Part shown: one piece after another, positions 12,428-24,375 of the stretch
How the letters are laid out: each line of letters starts with the position of its first letter
Position numbering within the stretch: the stretch's first letter is position 1
Assembly: GCA_011109175.1 (NCBI GenBank)
Contig: RDEW01000025.1
Span: forward strand, 279,990 to 343,989
Direction of reading: 5' to 3'
DNA: 64,000 nucleotides
From: Dicyema japonicum
Taxonomy: Eukaryota > Dicyemida > Rhombozoa > Dicyemidae
Translations under genes and position numbers: made by a program
The notes under the pieces: model-generated
Told to the model about the DNA's origin: nothing
Database searches by the model: none
The model's input: only the letters and a program-made list of their open reading frames with translations

Positions 12428-12565
12428 TTACCTGGATGATGCAGCTTTCAGGGAAATCTTAACACGTGGGTAGTCCTCTCTGTTTTGCTGGTTTATTAAA
12501 AATTGATTGCTGTTGTCTCCATGCAACTCCACCTGGATTTTTGCGGATTTATTGTGAACAGCCAT
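12428..12565 (-). CDS. Possible 5' exon of the GPCR, or small hypothetical ORF
   Basis: A 45-codon ATG frame (starts MAVHNKSAKIQVELHGDN) reads towards the GPCR. Near its end is CC|AG followed by GTAAAT...TTAAG, a plausible 27-nt intron whose removal adds a short NDNSS tail before a stop. It could be the extracellular N-terminus of the receptor, or chance. I do not recognise the sequence. Confidence 0.3.
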   Translation of the reverse strand: MAVHNKSAKIQVELHGDNSNQFLINQQNREDYPRVKISLKAASSR

Positions 12566-12569
12566 AGAA

Positions 12570-14185
12570 TCGTCCTATAATCGACGTGACCTTTTTGAAC
12601 TCTCGGACATGAAAGGCTATCACAACACGTCATGATGACCTTCACTGGAAAGCGCTAGTATGGGGTACCATGTGTACTGACACTTTCGTATCGATATACC
12701 CCACTCTACCGGATTGTTTCCGACAACTGGAAGAACTGGACTTTTTCTTCTATTTCCGGTGGTTCTGGATGGACTTTTGTGACATTGGAAAAACTTTCTG
12801 TCTGTGGACCGTCGGAACTAGAGATATTTAATTAGTTGTGACTCAGATATCTCCCTTCTTGAAGAGATTCCCTCGACCATGGACCCCCGTACTATTGAAG
12901 GCCACCAGCCTTCTGGGCGATTAACTAAAGTAAGGTTGAATATGATTCTGAAGATAAAGTTATATTCGAATATTTTTTTTCATCCCCCTAGTCCAAGTCT
13001 CTTCACTCCCTTAACCAAAATCTCTCTGAAAATCAATATCTTCTTTCTGATAATGCAATCTTTTCGTTTAGTCTATGAGTAGGTCAACAATAAACTCAGA
13101 CTTCCACGTGCTTTTTCTATCCTGACACTGCTCTTCCTAATTCTAAAAGAGTTGACCTCCTTTGCGGGAGGCGGATTCGAGCTTTGGGAATCTGACAAGC
13201 CAGAAATTCAGAATCGGGCCTCGGTGACCTCGCTGAGTCTCCTTGAAGTCAGAGATATGGAGTACATCGTGTCATTTTAGAAACAGATTGTTGTCACTCA
13301 CTCAAGTTATTATATTCTGGTTGGTTCTTACTAGGATTTTGATATTTCTTGTTGACGCATGGACTTGGTCAGGGCTCTACAATCGTAATTCGTATGCCTG
13401 ATAATACCCCTTGATGCTCATCAATTTGATTTATTCTGTCTTTGGAGTTCAAACCAAGTTAATAATAACTCCAACTGGCTATAACTTGAGGGTGATGCGT
13501 GTCCAATATTCTGGAAAAACCATTCAATACTCTCTTCCGTGTTTATTAGCCAAAGTGTTAAGGTAATTTCATAAACGTGAGCCTTACATTAAGTAAAAGT
13601 ATAAATTAATATGTCAAAAATGACAATTCTTACCTCACTTTTTCTCCAAGTTGATTTTTTAACAAGGAACGTCCTTAATTTCGAATGTGTCCTTTAAATA
13701 GAGCAACCATAGTAGAACATCTAATGAAGTTTTAGAACATCTTCTTCTTAACGATTGATCTGGTTGGGTTTGTTCCCCAAGCGGCACAACCAAAACTGAT
13801 GGTTGAGTCTATAAATTAGGTATACAGGGGACCTAACGTTGAATCGGTCTATCGCTTGAAACCATTTATTATTATTACCCCAGGATCACGGGGTTAAAAG
13901 GAAAAAGATAAAGTTCCCAACTAAATGCCCACTGACAACATGGTCGAGGTCATTTCTGAGTGGACGATGGCTCTCCAGAAAGGAAATGTAGGTATTTCGT
14001 ATCTAGGACAGTTTTTTAGGTATTTGTTTATGGCTTCAAAGAGAAGGCTGTTAGGCAGAGTAGCTGCACTCACCATCTTCTGTTGTCATCAAATCAAAAG
14101 ATGTTAATTAAATCGGAAAACTATTTATTATGAAAAAAGAATAATTATTTATTTTGATATTTAAAAAAATAAAAATTATTTTATG
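12570..14185. other. No supported gene
   Basis: Open frames at 12,879 and 13,925 (about 60-67 codons) show no motif. A fragment 'ACCCCAGGATCACGGGG' at about 13,880 resembles the start of the LINE 3' UTR repeat seen at 30.3 kb. Confidence 0.35.
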
Positions 14186-14189
14186 AATT

Positions 14190-14575
14190 TGGTTAATGCC
14201 AGTCTTGATGAACATTTACAAGCAATACATCGAACCATGCTTCTCGTACACGTGTGCTTCGTGGGGACCTTCATTATCATGGACGAACACTAAGAAGATT
14301 GAGGACGTTCAAAAGAAGGCTTTCAGAATGACGGAGCGGTGGTCTTGTGGGAGACAGAACCGGACCGACTACTTTGGAGGCCCTTGTTAAACAAAACTCC
14401 GGCATGCGGGAAGGTGGCCCTGCAAATACAGTCAGCCGTCCTGTACGAGCTTGTGTGAATACGAGGGAGGAGCACCGGGAAAGAATGAGGATTTTGGCGG
14501 AGCGCATCGGGATCACGTGATAGTTAGTTTTGGTTTTACCGTGGTCTTGGGTGTTAAATAAAAATAAATCAACTT
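14190..14575 (+). pseudogene. Jockey-like LINE, 3' end with UTR
   Basis: The frame reads LMNIYKQYIEPCFSYTCASWG, SLSWTNTKKIEDVQKKAF, then, across a frameshift, VRTREEHRERMR..AERIGIT. This corresponds to the thumb and C-terminus of the element at 9.4-10.5 kb. The following DNA (GATCACGTGATAGTTAGTTTTGG..., ...GTGGTCTTGGGTGTTA) closely matches 37,730-37,790 on the opposite strand, which defines the common 3' end of this family. Confidence 0.75.
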
Positions 14576-14994
14576 GTATTGTGATAAATTTTGGTTCATT
14601 CGAAACCTCAATGTTTGGATTGTCAAAAATTTCAAAAAAACAAGTAGAACTGGATAATTATCAGCTAATGAGCGGCAATAAATATTTGAATGCTGATAGT
14701 GTGCCTTTTGCACAGTCAAAATACAGTCGTCTTCATATATAATGCCGACCTTAGTACAAATTTATTGGTTTTGGAGGCAAATCTCATTTTTAGAAGGACG
14801 ACAAGTTCATCTCAGATCTTCTTTTCGAGTTCTTTAGTATTGCTTTGAAGGCGCTGGTCTCCCCCGTTTGTTGTTGGCTTATTTAAGATTGACGAACATT
14901 CCCAAGCTATCCAGCTCTTCCTGATTATCCACGACTCCCAAAGGATAGTATGCAATGTAGTCGTGTTTTTTTACAATTTGGCAGATTCAAAAAT

Positions 14995-17845
14995 TTATGT
15001 TAACCGATAATAACCTGAACGTTTTTGAGCGATCCTTGAGGCTGATCGATGACTTTAGAGAAAATTCCCTACAGGAGTCCCTACAAAATAATTATCTCTA
15101 CTTTGAAGACCTACTCAACGAGGCCCTCTGTCAAGTAAAACTAAATCCAACTACGTCGAAGACTTGTAATAACCATTTTTGACTTGATAGCTGACGGCAA
15201 AATCCCAGATGGTGTGTTCAGTTGGATGAAATGTTCTACCTTCTGACAGAGTCCGAGATCTCGTGTTCTTTCATAACAACAGGCCTAAACGCCCAACTCG
15301 ACATTCGAAATGACTCATTTCTTAGTTACGTCGCCGAGAAGACAGGCGGCTCTGTACTTTATGACCTTGATGTTGTCCATATGGTTTCTTACGGTAGAGT
15401 CATGACAAGCGGTCCCTTGTCGACATCCAGAGATCCCTCCTAGGATTCACATACAAACCCAGGCGAGTGCTCTCTCCAAATATGACAGGTTGGTCCAAAG
15501 TTTATCTCCCAGGTGAGTCAAAGCTATAAGATGAAGACATTTGACATTAATTTGTTCGAATTTATCCTCATTAGAAGCAGAGGGGGATTCAGATTGAACA
15601 GGATTGACAAAATACGAGGTTTGATTAGTTTACTTATGGAAGAGACAGGCGAACTCTTTGTTCATATGAGGTTCATGTATTCTGAGATCATTCACCTGGT
15701 GTTAATAATCCACGTGCACAGTATGACCACTTGGTAGTATTTGTCATCTCATATAGTGTTTATGACGTTGAATATAATATCATCGGTCCCCGGTCTTTGA
15801 CTGACTCATTTCAAATGAACGTCTTTCTTCTCAAAGTCGGCTTTTCGGTTAAAGATCAATTCTAACCTGATTTTGTAGTAACCTCAATCATTTCTAGGAT
15901 CAACAACATCAACGCCATGTTCTCCTTTTCTAGGAAACTAATCAGGGAAACTACTATTCCACCAAGGCGTACATCCAGTATTCCACTTATCGTAATTTTA
16001 GCCCGTCTTGGGACTACATTTTCGACAATTTGGAGACCTTCAGGTAATCTACAGCCTTACTGTAGAATGTACTGCACGAATAACTTTAAATTGTGCGTTC
16101 TGGCTGAAAATAAGAAATTTATTTACATAAGGTTGCTCAATCCTTTGCTACTCGGATTTATTCTAGCAAAATTTCTTTATTAAACTTTTTCCTTGCGAAT
16201 TGTACACAGAAATTGTAATTATCTTTAGAAATGAGACTGTGTTTGCATCATTAATGTCACGTGCTCGGACTCAGCGATTCTGGTCAACCTGTATTTTACG
16301 ATCAACGTGAAACTGCAGATATTTTATCAAGTCTGGGACTTTTTTATTCTAGACCATTGATGATGTGCTTATCTTACTGAGAAACTTTCTCAGAGAAAAT
16401 GCCGCGATTTTAACGGTCAGGTCATTGGATGTCTTGCTTGTTGGGTTAGAATTCCTGAGATATTTTAAGATTGAACAGACACGTGTCTATTAACGACGAA
16501 TACCCACAATCAAACGCACTCATGTCGTACTGTGATTCCTGTGTGAGAATGTACACGTGGAGGTGGAATATTGGAATGAGTATCATAACTCCCTTCAGTC
16601 CTACCATCCTTGAGAAGATAAAGGACATCACTGCCAGGTACATGTATCCATTATTTGCAAGGAAACGGAAGAATTATGACGGATTGACTCTAAACTCTAT
16701 CCAAAGGGAATAACGGGTTGCACATGTTCTCGATAGTTGCCCTCACATTGTCACGTGTAGATTAACGAGGACATTGACCTATTCAAAATGAGCGACAATT
16801 ACGTTACAATTCAGTACTTTTTGTATATTCCTTGTGACGACCTCACAGACCACAACATCATCACAGAGTTGTGGATTGAGCCTAAGTATATCAAGGACAG
16901 TCTATTCGAGGAGGTCATGGACAGTAGGACCGTTGACGAGTATGCCGAATATGTACTACTATGGCTCAGTTGTAGGTCTATAAATGTGATTCTGAGTACT
17001 TCATTGATTTGTTCGCAGTCTACTACTTAATTTCCACCAGTGCCCCGAACATGTGAGGACTTTATTCCAATCAGAAATTGAAATTTCGAATGAAAATCAC
17101 GGGGAAATCACAAATATTCTAAAAAAGAGAACTTCTCTGAATACTAACGTTTGAACTGTAGTTATGGCAGATTGACGATTCTGCTCTTGTGATTTGGAAG
17201 TGCTTTTCGTGCAGACTGGATGAGACAATGCTGTGTATTTGTATTTTGTTAGCATCCTTTGATGATTTGAAGTTGTTTGTTTTTGAGGAAGACAGTGGTG
17301 CTGGATAAGGCCCCGATTTTCGTATTTTACTGTCAATTGGATTTTTTATATCTGAATTTCCTTCAGGGTTTTGGTTATAGTCACGTGCAGCAAACTTGTT
17401 AGGAAGACTCTACTTCTGACGATAAGTCAACTATTCGATAACCAAAAACTGAATTTTTTATGCACGAAATGGTAACCGAGGACTATAGTGTAAGTTCCTC
17501 CAAAATTATGTACTCTCTGAAACATTTCATCCAAAAATAGTCGATGAATACATCAAAGTGTATATTCGCGATATTTTCTCAGTAACATGTGCAGGACTGT
17601 ATTTAGACCTCTGTAAGTACAGTGTGGTCAGCAACTCTGATATTACTTTTGCCATGCAAGAGTTTTACCACTGTAAGTTTGGAATCAATCTGAGGCAGTT
17701 TCTGCTAACCACGTGTCAGGAGTTTTCGAGAAAGTTTTCTTCGTACAGTTCTCTAGTGATGTACGCATTTTTCAATTATTTACTCGACGACGATTACTTC
17801 AAATCCAATAAGCGGTTGAAGATGTCTTTTATTTCAAGTCAATAA
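14995..17845 (+). CDS. SZT2: SZT2-like gene (KICSTOR component), micro-intron-split
   Basis: In animals SZT2 is a very large subunit (over 3,000 residues in human) of KICSTOR, which holds GATOR1 on lysosomes to restrain mTORC1. Conserved-looking blocks follow SZT2 order: DLIADGKIPDG, ESEISCSFITTG, LSYVAEKTGGSVLYD, IRSRGGFRLNRI, YSVYDVEYNIIG, IISRINNINAMFSFSR, DSCVRMYTWRWNIGM...ILEKIKDITAR, VTIQYFLYIP, HNIITELWIEPKYI (the best match) and VYIRDIF...NSDITFAMQEF. Blocks lie in different frames. A 23-nt intron ending CACAG at about 15,717 and a 24-nt intron at about 16,638-16,661 restore frame. A few stops (near 16,711) remain unexplained. At about 2.9 kb it would be drastically shortened. The 5' limit is uncertain and may extend to about 14,850. 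It could be a decayed copy. Confidence 0.6.
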
Positions 17846-17973
17846 AAGAAAATAACGAATTTTTAGATACCTGCATAACCAAGACTCTGGACAGCTTTAT
17901 TGTTGATTTATTTTGTTAAATGATTAGCCCCACTTTATTTAATAAACAATAAAAAAGTTAATATATTTATTAA

Positions 17974-18321
17974 TCAACAACCTTCCTCGCCTGCCTGTTC
18001 GCCAGCCTCCTCAGGCAGGTTCGATTCTGGTTGCTGAAACAACTCCGAGAGCGCTTTGTCTAATTGAACCCTCTGCCCATATGGCATCTCAGGGCTCTGC
18101 CTCCTATACTCCAGTGTCAGGCTCTCTAGGGTCCGCTTTAACACAGTGGACTGTAGATAGGCCTGGAGCTTCCTATCTACCCCCAACTGCTTCAGATAAC
18201 CCTTGTGGTACTTTGTTGCAATTCCTTCCCACGTCATTACTATAGGAATAACGAGGACCTTGCAACCAAGCATCTGCCCCATCTCGTTTGCAAGAAAGTC
18301 ATACTTCCTTTTTTTCTCCAA
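17974..18321 (-). pseudogene. RLE fragment of the 'KPDIFVYDK' family
   Basis: The frame has KKRKYDFLANEMGQML, then KVLVIPIVMTWEGIATKYHKGYLKQLGV, then AYLQSTVLKRTLESLTLEYR. It aligns block by block with 7,737-8,357 from the KYD motif onwards, and it has higher G+C than its surroundings. The PD and E catalytic part is missing, because the sequence upstream switches abruptly to AT-rich DNA at about 18,322. This looks like the 3' remnant of a more recent 5'-truncated insertion. Confidence 0.65.
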
Positions 18322-18879
18322 AATTTATTTTGTTAAATAATTTAAATTAAAAATTAATGTTTTATTAATTAGTCTTTATCTTTATTTCTTATTAATTTTG
18401 GTTAAATAATAAGTCTTTGACTGACAGAGCAGCGGAGTGATTGAAAAATGGTTCAGTGGAAAGAACTGACTGTCATCTCTTCAGGAGTGTAGGGATCACA
18501 TGGTAATCTATCTCTGGTCTTTTGGAATAACTCCATTTAAGACAACCATGTTTGAATCAAGACTTGTTGAATATAAAACCTTACTTTCATCAAAGTACAT
18601 CTCATTGACTGTATTTGAGGCTCACAAAATGCCTTATTAAACTAATCCTGCCTCTCATAAAACCTTTAGATTTTTAACTAATCCTTCCTGCCTCACACAC
18701 CGATAATTCATATTAATAACTATTCATCAGTTTAGTCAATCTTTACTAATAACCCCCTGTGCTGTAGATTGTGTAAGAATACCCGTTCGATTTACGCCAA
18801 GGTAATACTTTCAGGTTCTCTTGAGCACAATTGGTTATATGTAAGCATGGGTATTTCTATAAACTTCCAGTTGTACATA

Positions 18880-19420
18880 ACTTTGTTACCAATTGTAGAC
18901 CGTTTAGAAATGAGAGCTAAGCAGTTCCTCTCCCAAACCCACAGCCCAGATCATCCCTGTCACTATCTATGCAATTCCTTTAACAAGAGAAAAATTATTA
19001 TAAGAACGAGTGACCTGTATCGAATGCTATCATCATCTCTTACAGCACCAATGACCGGGGTCGTCTGAAGCTGATACGATTATGTTTCTACGAGAACCTG
19101 AAAGTTCTCCAATAGACCAATCAGAATCTCCACTTCCGCAGGACATCCGGGTAAATTTGGCTCGTCTACGATGTGGACACCACACTCCTCTACCAACGTA
19201 CGTGTGTAAACTGGATGATGTAAAATATGTTCTCCATCCCTTTTGCAAACTCTACGAGTTGACAGCAAACCATTTTTTGAATTTCTTGAATTAGTACAAT
19301 ATTCATCAACAATGACAAGACTGACCTATGGGAGCGACTGCCATTTGTTGCGCCCTACTTAATAGCTGCTGGCCTCATGCAAGTTAGTGATGCCGGGTGT
19401 ACTTAACTAACTAACTTGTT
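18880..19420 (+). pseudogene. Jockey-like LINE C-terminal region
   Basis: Readable blocks are DRLEMRAKQFLSQTHSPDHP, VNLARLRCGHHTPLPTYVCK and, in another frame, DLWERLPFVAPYLIAAGLM. The first and second correspond to 'eaRA..fl.....HP..' and 'LaqLRsG....L.sY..k', the third to the terminal 'lWe.p..vA.fL.aaG' motif of Jockey-clade ORF2 proteins. Frames are broken and the RT core is absent. Confidence 0.55.
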
Positions 19421-20439
19421 ACCAAAATTTCATTTTAAAATCTCATCTTTACTTGAGGATGGATCTCGTGCCTTCCTTATCTTTGGTAACAAAAAATTCA
19501 TTTTTCCCTTTTTACCTCATTCTAGGATCACTTAGTATAGAAAATTCTTCAGGACAGGCACATAAGCTTAGTTTTTTATTAAATAGATTGGAGAAGTGTC
19601 ATTTTTTGACAAATATGTGGTTGGTCCCTTACACTCTGCTTTACTCCATCATCATAATTAACTTCTAATAAACCAATGAGTCTCTACTACCCTCGTGGAA
19701 TTCTTCGCTGTCAAACAAGAGTAAATTTCCTTGATCCCTTAATTTAGCTTTATATACTCCTAAACATCGACTTGGCTGCTACATGAAGCAATCATCTTTT
19801 CCAAAGTTATTTTTATTACCACATTGAATATGATCTTATATTCTATGACTTGGCAGGTGGTTATGAATGTGAAATTACGAGACCATCCAAAATGACTAAT
19901 ATCGGGACAATCTTGGCATTCAAATATTGTATCCAACCCTTTGGAAAGAAGGTCACAGTTTTTCGAATTCACTTGCTGAGGGTTTTGGGAAGACGTTATT
20001 TTACTCGGACTAAGAGTATCAGATTATTTTGTTTATCAAAGACGAACAAATCTGTCGTTTTCATGTAAAGCCTTATTTCGACAGACTCATCCATCTCAGC
20101 GGACCTATATTAATGAGTTTCTCATTCTTTCCCGTTTTTAGACCAAACTCCGACAAAAATGGAAGTGTAGGAATCTTACGACTTCATCACGTCTTACATA
20201 ATCTTCATGCGGCATCTCTTCATATTTGTGTCAAAATGGTCCCTGATTTCTTTCACTTTTTACAATATTACACATTCTAGTTATCTCCGAAGAACAGGGC
20301 CAAACATTTCCCCCGATCTTTGAGAATTGATCCCCTTTAGGATCAAATGAGGGAATGCTGCAAACTAACAATCTTTTATTCCTACCTTTATAAAGCTGTC
20401 TGGTTTATCCATTCCTTAAACGCATAATAGGTAATTTAC
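19421..20439. other. No supported gene
   Basis: Open frames of 70-83 codons (for example 19,453, 19,850 and 20,029 plus) carry no family signature. They might be exons of a micro-intron gene, but I found no convincing joins. Confidence 0.3.
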
Positions 20440-21366
20440 TCAACCCACGTGACTAATAAGAATCAAGAGAAAAAAAACTATATCAAATAAGTTCAAAAAT
20501 AATATGAACAAAAAATCAAGTAAGATGAACCAAAGAACCAGTGCGGCCCCCATAAAGCTAAAATTCTTGACGGACCATGAGAAGATCTCTCCAAACAGAA
20601 TCGGAGAGACAGACCTGACAATAGCCACAACTACAACCTCCCAATGGAAATAAAAACTGTAGAAATTGTATTGACTCCCAACGCCGTACGAATCCACTGA
20701 ATCAAAAATAATTATGACCCCCGTGAAAGTCGTCTTCGATATCCCGTATATCATATGAACACAAAATAGGCTCAATTAAATGACCACGTGATCAGACAAA
20801 TCCATAAGCCAGTAGTTCAAATGGAAGACAAACGATGAGATGAAGCTCCAACAGTCTAATTTGGTTACTTAAATCGATGCCTTCTAGGCGGACATATTTT
20901 GGAAGATTCGGGGGAAGAAAAGGAGTTGGAATATCAGACAGGGAATTTTGGTGAAGAAAATAAAGTTGCCGATTTGATTATTGTCGAAATTGGCTCCTTC
21001 TGGAAGTACTTGGAGTCACAAAATACCATGAACGAAGCTGCAGGACAAAATATAGGGACAAGCTGTTGAGGCCTGATTTTGCAAAAGAAAATAAAAAATA
21101 GACGACGATAGATACACGATCACGTGGATTACTTAATTTATTAAAATAGGGGTACCATAGAATTCTTGAATATGAGTACTTCAGCCGTTTGTAATCCAAC
21201 TATGGTCCACGTGAGGCCTATATTCGAATAGACACTCAACCTCTTTGCCTTCCTGAAAACGGAAGACAAATCGAACAATGTCCTCACTGTCTCCAAGCAA
21301 GGATCTAAGCATATAGGTCTTTCTCCATTGTTCATCCGATCTTCTTTCCATTCTTCTGATGTCCAC
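20440..21366 (-). CDS. Multi-pass membrane protein, possibly an MFS-type transporter
   Basis: On the minus strand a basic N-terminal exon (DIRRMERRSDEQWRK) is followed by hydrophobic exons, including VSIVVYFLFSFAKSGLNSL and IGNFIFFTKIPCLIFQLLFF. A last exon (TTFTGVIIIFD..., VVVAIVRSVSPILFGEIFSW, GAALVLWFILLDFLFILFLN) ends near 20,440. A 27-nt GT...AG intron (about 20,776-20,802) joins FHLNYWLMDF to LFCVHMIYGISK in frame, giving an uninterrupted transmembrane segment. VRSVSPILFGEIF resembles the late transmembrane segments of MFS carriers, but the family is not certain. Other junctions are not fully resolved. Confidence 0.45.
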
Positions 21367-21369
21367 TAT

Positions 21370-21800
21370 TTCCGTTTTACCTTCATAAAATCTTCAAAGA
21401 TCACGTAGCGCAGTTTCAAAGTATATGACAAATAGCAAAGGTGAGAGGGAGTCCCCTTGAAGAGTATCCACATTATATAGGAATTCTCTTGTGCAGTTTT
21501 GCAAATTCGAATTCTTAAGTTCGTGTTTGATAGGAGAATTCTTACCATTTTCACAGAGTAAGAGTACGGAAATCCTTCCACCTTCTTCGGTAACAGACCT
21601 CGACAACTGTGTCGAAGGCCCTCGAAGCATATCATTGGAAGCATATCACCATCCGTATTACTGCACAAGCAACGATAAAAGCATAAATTTCTTAGATGTC
21701 TAGCATCAAAGATTTCAGTGAAACTTGTATAAACCGTCTGAGTGTCGAGATGTCTCCAACCCAGATGGGCGTTGGTGTGAGGCCGCCATAAATTCAACAC
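21370..21800 (-). pseudogene. RTE-like RT palm fragment
   Basis: Across three frames the minus strand gives RAFDTVVEVCYRRRWKDF (motif A region), then NLQNCTREFLYN and TLQGDSLSPLLFVIYFETAL (motif B, 'QGdsLSP.LF.iyle.al'). The frames shift between blocks and no YADD is visible downstream, so this is a dead internal piece. It abuts the membrane-protein gene at 21,366. Confidence 0.65.
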
Positions 21801-22324
21801 GCTTGTTTGTTTCCTTCTATAGCCCTAGATAGCGCAAACTCTTTGTGAAACTAGATATCTCAATGTATTCAATTCTCTCAGGCGTGATCACATGCTGAAA
21901 TTCTGCGTTTCTATGACTCCCGAAATAGCAAAATTTTTCCATCCCTTGAACCTCTCTTTTTATACAGTACTATTGACCACGTTATTCAGAAGCTATCTGG
22001 TACCTCAACTATGGAACGAATGGTAAGGACCCCTTGATTATCGACGCTTTGGAAATCGCTATCCCTGCTCTGTTAGACCTCACTAAAACCGCCTTGAGAC
22101 AGCAAGGATAGTCGAGTCTTTTGGTACGGTTCTCTAGGAATTTGGATGAAATCCTTTGTGAGAAAAGCTAAATGAACTTGGAAGGTCTGCTGAATGCAAC
22201 GTCTTCTGAGAATTTGGGATTCTTGCTCAATACCTTCCCCATACGCTCAGTTGGTACTCTGCTTGACAGGAATACAATCATTGTTGTAGTTGCTCCTTGG
22301 CTAGGAATTGACGTCTGATTAGAA

Positions 22325-22625
22325 CATTACTTGAAACATGGATGTCGATCCGGTGCGACGGCTGACAAGAATAGAATACCTCCGCTGCCATGTAGACGGA
22401 GCGCCGGGGAATTCCCTCGTCACGCCATACTAAATTCGACAGTCATGAGAGCTATTGAAGATGCCGGGTTTACTTGCCTTCTGATATTCTTCGGTCTTGA
22501 CAGAAGTGATGGCACGAGGTCGGATGGCGTAATGACCATGCCATATGGTCAAGGGATGTATCTTGCTTGGGATTCAGCGTGCGGACACTTTCGCTAATGG
22601 AAATTTGCTCAAGTCATCATTGCGC
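22325..22625 (+). pseudogene. RLE fragment, diverged member of the 'RPDG' family
   Basis: The frame contains LPCRRSAGEFPRHAILNSTV, AIEDAGFTCLL, RSDGVMTMPYGQGMYLAWDSAC. This parallels LSCRSGIGRSSRHSAMN..., ALESAGF, RPDGMTSFPF..., LVWDVTC at 5.3-5.5 kb. The catalytic proline of PD is replaced (RSDG), and the frame ends soon after, consistent with decay. Confidence 0.6.
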
Positions 22626-23480
22626 TCGGGTTCCTCAGCGAACACTGCTGAAGATTTGAAAAGGAAAAAGTACCACGGAATCGTGAAACGGTTCGTCTTC
22701 TAGCCGATCTCCGTTTACATGTCTGGGGTTACTATTATAGCTTGTACAACATCGTGGAGACTCTCCCATGTTAGATTCCTCAATGTTTACTTGAAAAGTA
22801 GATTTTTCGAAAGTCATTAGGTCGTCTGCATTTTCGAGTTTCAAGATCTCCATTAATTGCAATAGGGAGAGAGTAGCGAGGACGTCAGCGGTATCCATAA
22901 CTGCCCTGGAAGTAAGCTTCATAACTTCCACTTCTCCTTTGGCTGTGAATTGCATATTCTGTAATGCTTTGTTACAAATCTTTTTTGGAATCGTCATTTT
23001 CATCAGCGAGCGTAACTGATTTCTGGAGTTTATTTTTCCCAATGTGACTGCCCCATTTTCCAGAATTGTAGAGACGCACAGGGAGGACTAAAGCGTTGTA
23101 AAGCCGAATAATAAATGATGACCACTCATCCATCTGGACTGTCTTTTCTTTAGTGCCGTTATTGCTAAAGTTTTCTCCTTTTGAGACTAACTTTCTCACT
23201 CTTCTCGATGTTTCTTCAGCTGACGGGCCTCTTTTTCACTTTTGTTATATCCGTTTATTTCGATATTCATTTTTAGTGATTATTTGTCTAACATTTAGGT
23301 GCACAGTTTAGGATATTTTGTACATCGCCCATCTTTTCGGAAGCATAGTCTATGTCGTCGGCATTGACAAGTTCATGGTCTAATTTTTGACTCAAAATAA
23401 ATTCTTTTTTTGAATGAAAAACCGATCCCTCGAAACGAAAGAGATTATTAATGCTTTCAAGTGATAAACTGGTCATATTA
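22600..23480 (-). pseudogene. RTE-like LINE: RT palm to C-terminus
   Basis: The reading begins with LDHELVNADDIDYASEKMGDV, a variant of the ElqYADD box with Tyr changed to Asn. Then come RKLVSKGENFSNNGTK and IIRLYNALVLPVRLYNSGKWG, as in the piece at 9.0-9.3 kb. The tail towards 22,635 (ADVLATLSLLQLMEILK) corresponds to the end of the protein. Stops and frameshifts interrupt it, and loss of the Tyr would weaken polymerase activity even if the frames were open. Confidence 0.6.
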
Positions 23481-23639
23481 TGTCACGAGCGCTGAGCGTG
23501 ATGACAGATGCCAACATCTGTCATGTTAATTGAAAATTAATAAATACTTAAGTTTTGGAATAATTTGTGCATTTTTATATAAAATCATTATTTTTACTAA
23601 TAGAGATTAATCTTAGATAATAATTATTATTATGAGTAA

Positions 23640-24075
23640 AAGTACTTTTCGACTCTCTGTTGACGTTTTCGAGTCACGTGGATGAAATGCTCGCCAAGGG
23701 TCGGAAATGGAACATTCTGAACGCGATGATAAAGAAGAGCCTTTTCCCCCCGGCCGAATGCATCAGCAAGGTTTATCAACAAGTAATCATACCGACCATT
23801 GAATATACCTGCTCCGCATAAAGGTTTTCAATTCCCTTTTCGAGAGTGGACCGTTTGAACTCCCTCAGGCGGAGAATTATGCACCACACGGACATCCCCA
23901 TTGGCGACCTCGTTTCTGATGAGGCAACGTTGAAAAATGGCCAGGGTTTCCTACGTTCCTACGTTTCTGCAAGGAACCCATTCAAGGAAAAGGTGGCCCA
24001 TGCAGAGGAATTTCGGTCGGTAATAAAAAGTGCAAAAAAACAAAGGCCACTTGCAAAGGGTAGGTTATATTTCCA
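23640..24075 (+). pseudogene. Jockey-like LINE, thumb region
   Basis: Blocks VDEMLAKGRKWNILNAMIKK, ISKVYQQVIIPTIEYTCSA and VDRLNSLRRRIMHHTDIPIG follow the order 'H...l..Ka......l', 'lY...i.P.l.Yg', 'l...q.r.lr.it' of the RT thumb. A stop (TAA at about 23,819) divides them. A CACGTG lies at about 23,676, inside the coding remnant. Confidence 0.6.
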
Positions 24076-24189
24076 TTACTTAAACCTCATTTAAGTCTCA
24101 TTCTTTATTTTAAGAAGTAAGAACAGTAATGTTAATTAATTCAAGGAATATCCAAAACATTTAGATAGGTCTTGACTTTTCGGTCTTTT

Positions 24190-24375
24190 CCTTGTGTGTG
24201 AGCCACATAAGGGAATCCAGTTCTGTAGTAAAAAAAGACTGATGACGGCGTCACTCGACAACCCAAAGAATCGTAGATGTGTGGTACCTACAACTGAATG
24301 TACGAGGCGAGATTCGAACCCGGGACCTCCTGATTCGGTCTACCATCTCCTCTACCTAAACTTTGGTTCATCTTA
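24190..24375 (-). repeat. tRNA-derived SINE-like fragment
   Basis: The minus strand contains GATGGTAGACC (a D-loop or A-box-like segment) followed by GGTCCCGGGTTCGAATCTC, a near-consensus Pol III B box in a T-arm context. No matching acceptor stem can be folded and the T-stem has a mismatch, so this is not a functional tRNA. A second copy with the same CCGGGTTCGAATCTCGC core lies at about 50,040-50,080. Confidence 0.5.

Noticed and set aside
15709-15717. An 8-nt GT..AG stretch that would also restore the SZT2-like frame
   Set aside because: Too short for any spliceosomal intron; the overlapping 23-nt alternative restores the same frame.
21200-21210. 11-nt GT..AG segment in the membrane-protein gene
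   Set aside because: Too short; a 41-nt intron starting further upstream gives the same frame.
24298-24365. Candidate tRNA gene on the minus strand
   Set aside because: B box is good but there is no pairing acceptor stem and the T-stem has a mismatch; treated as a SINE-like fragment.
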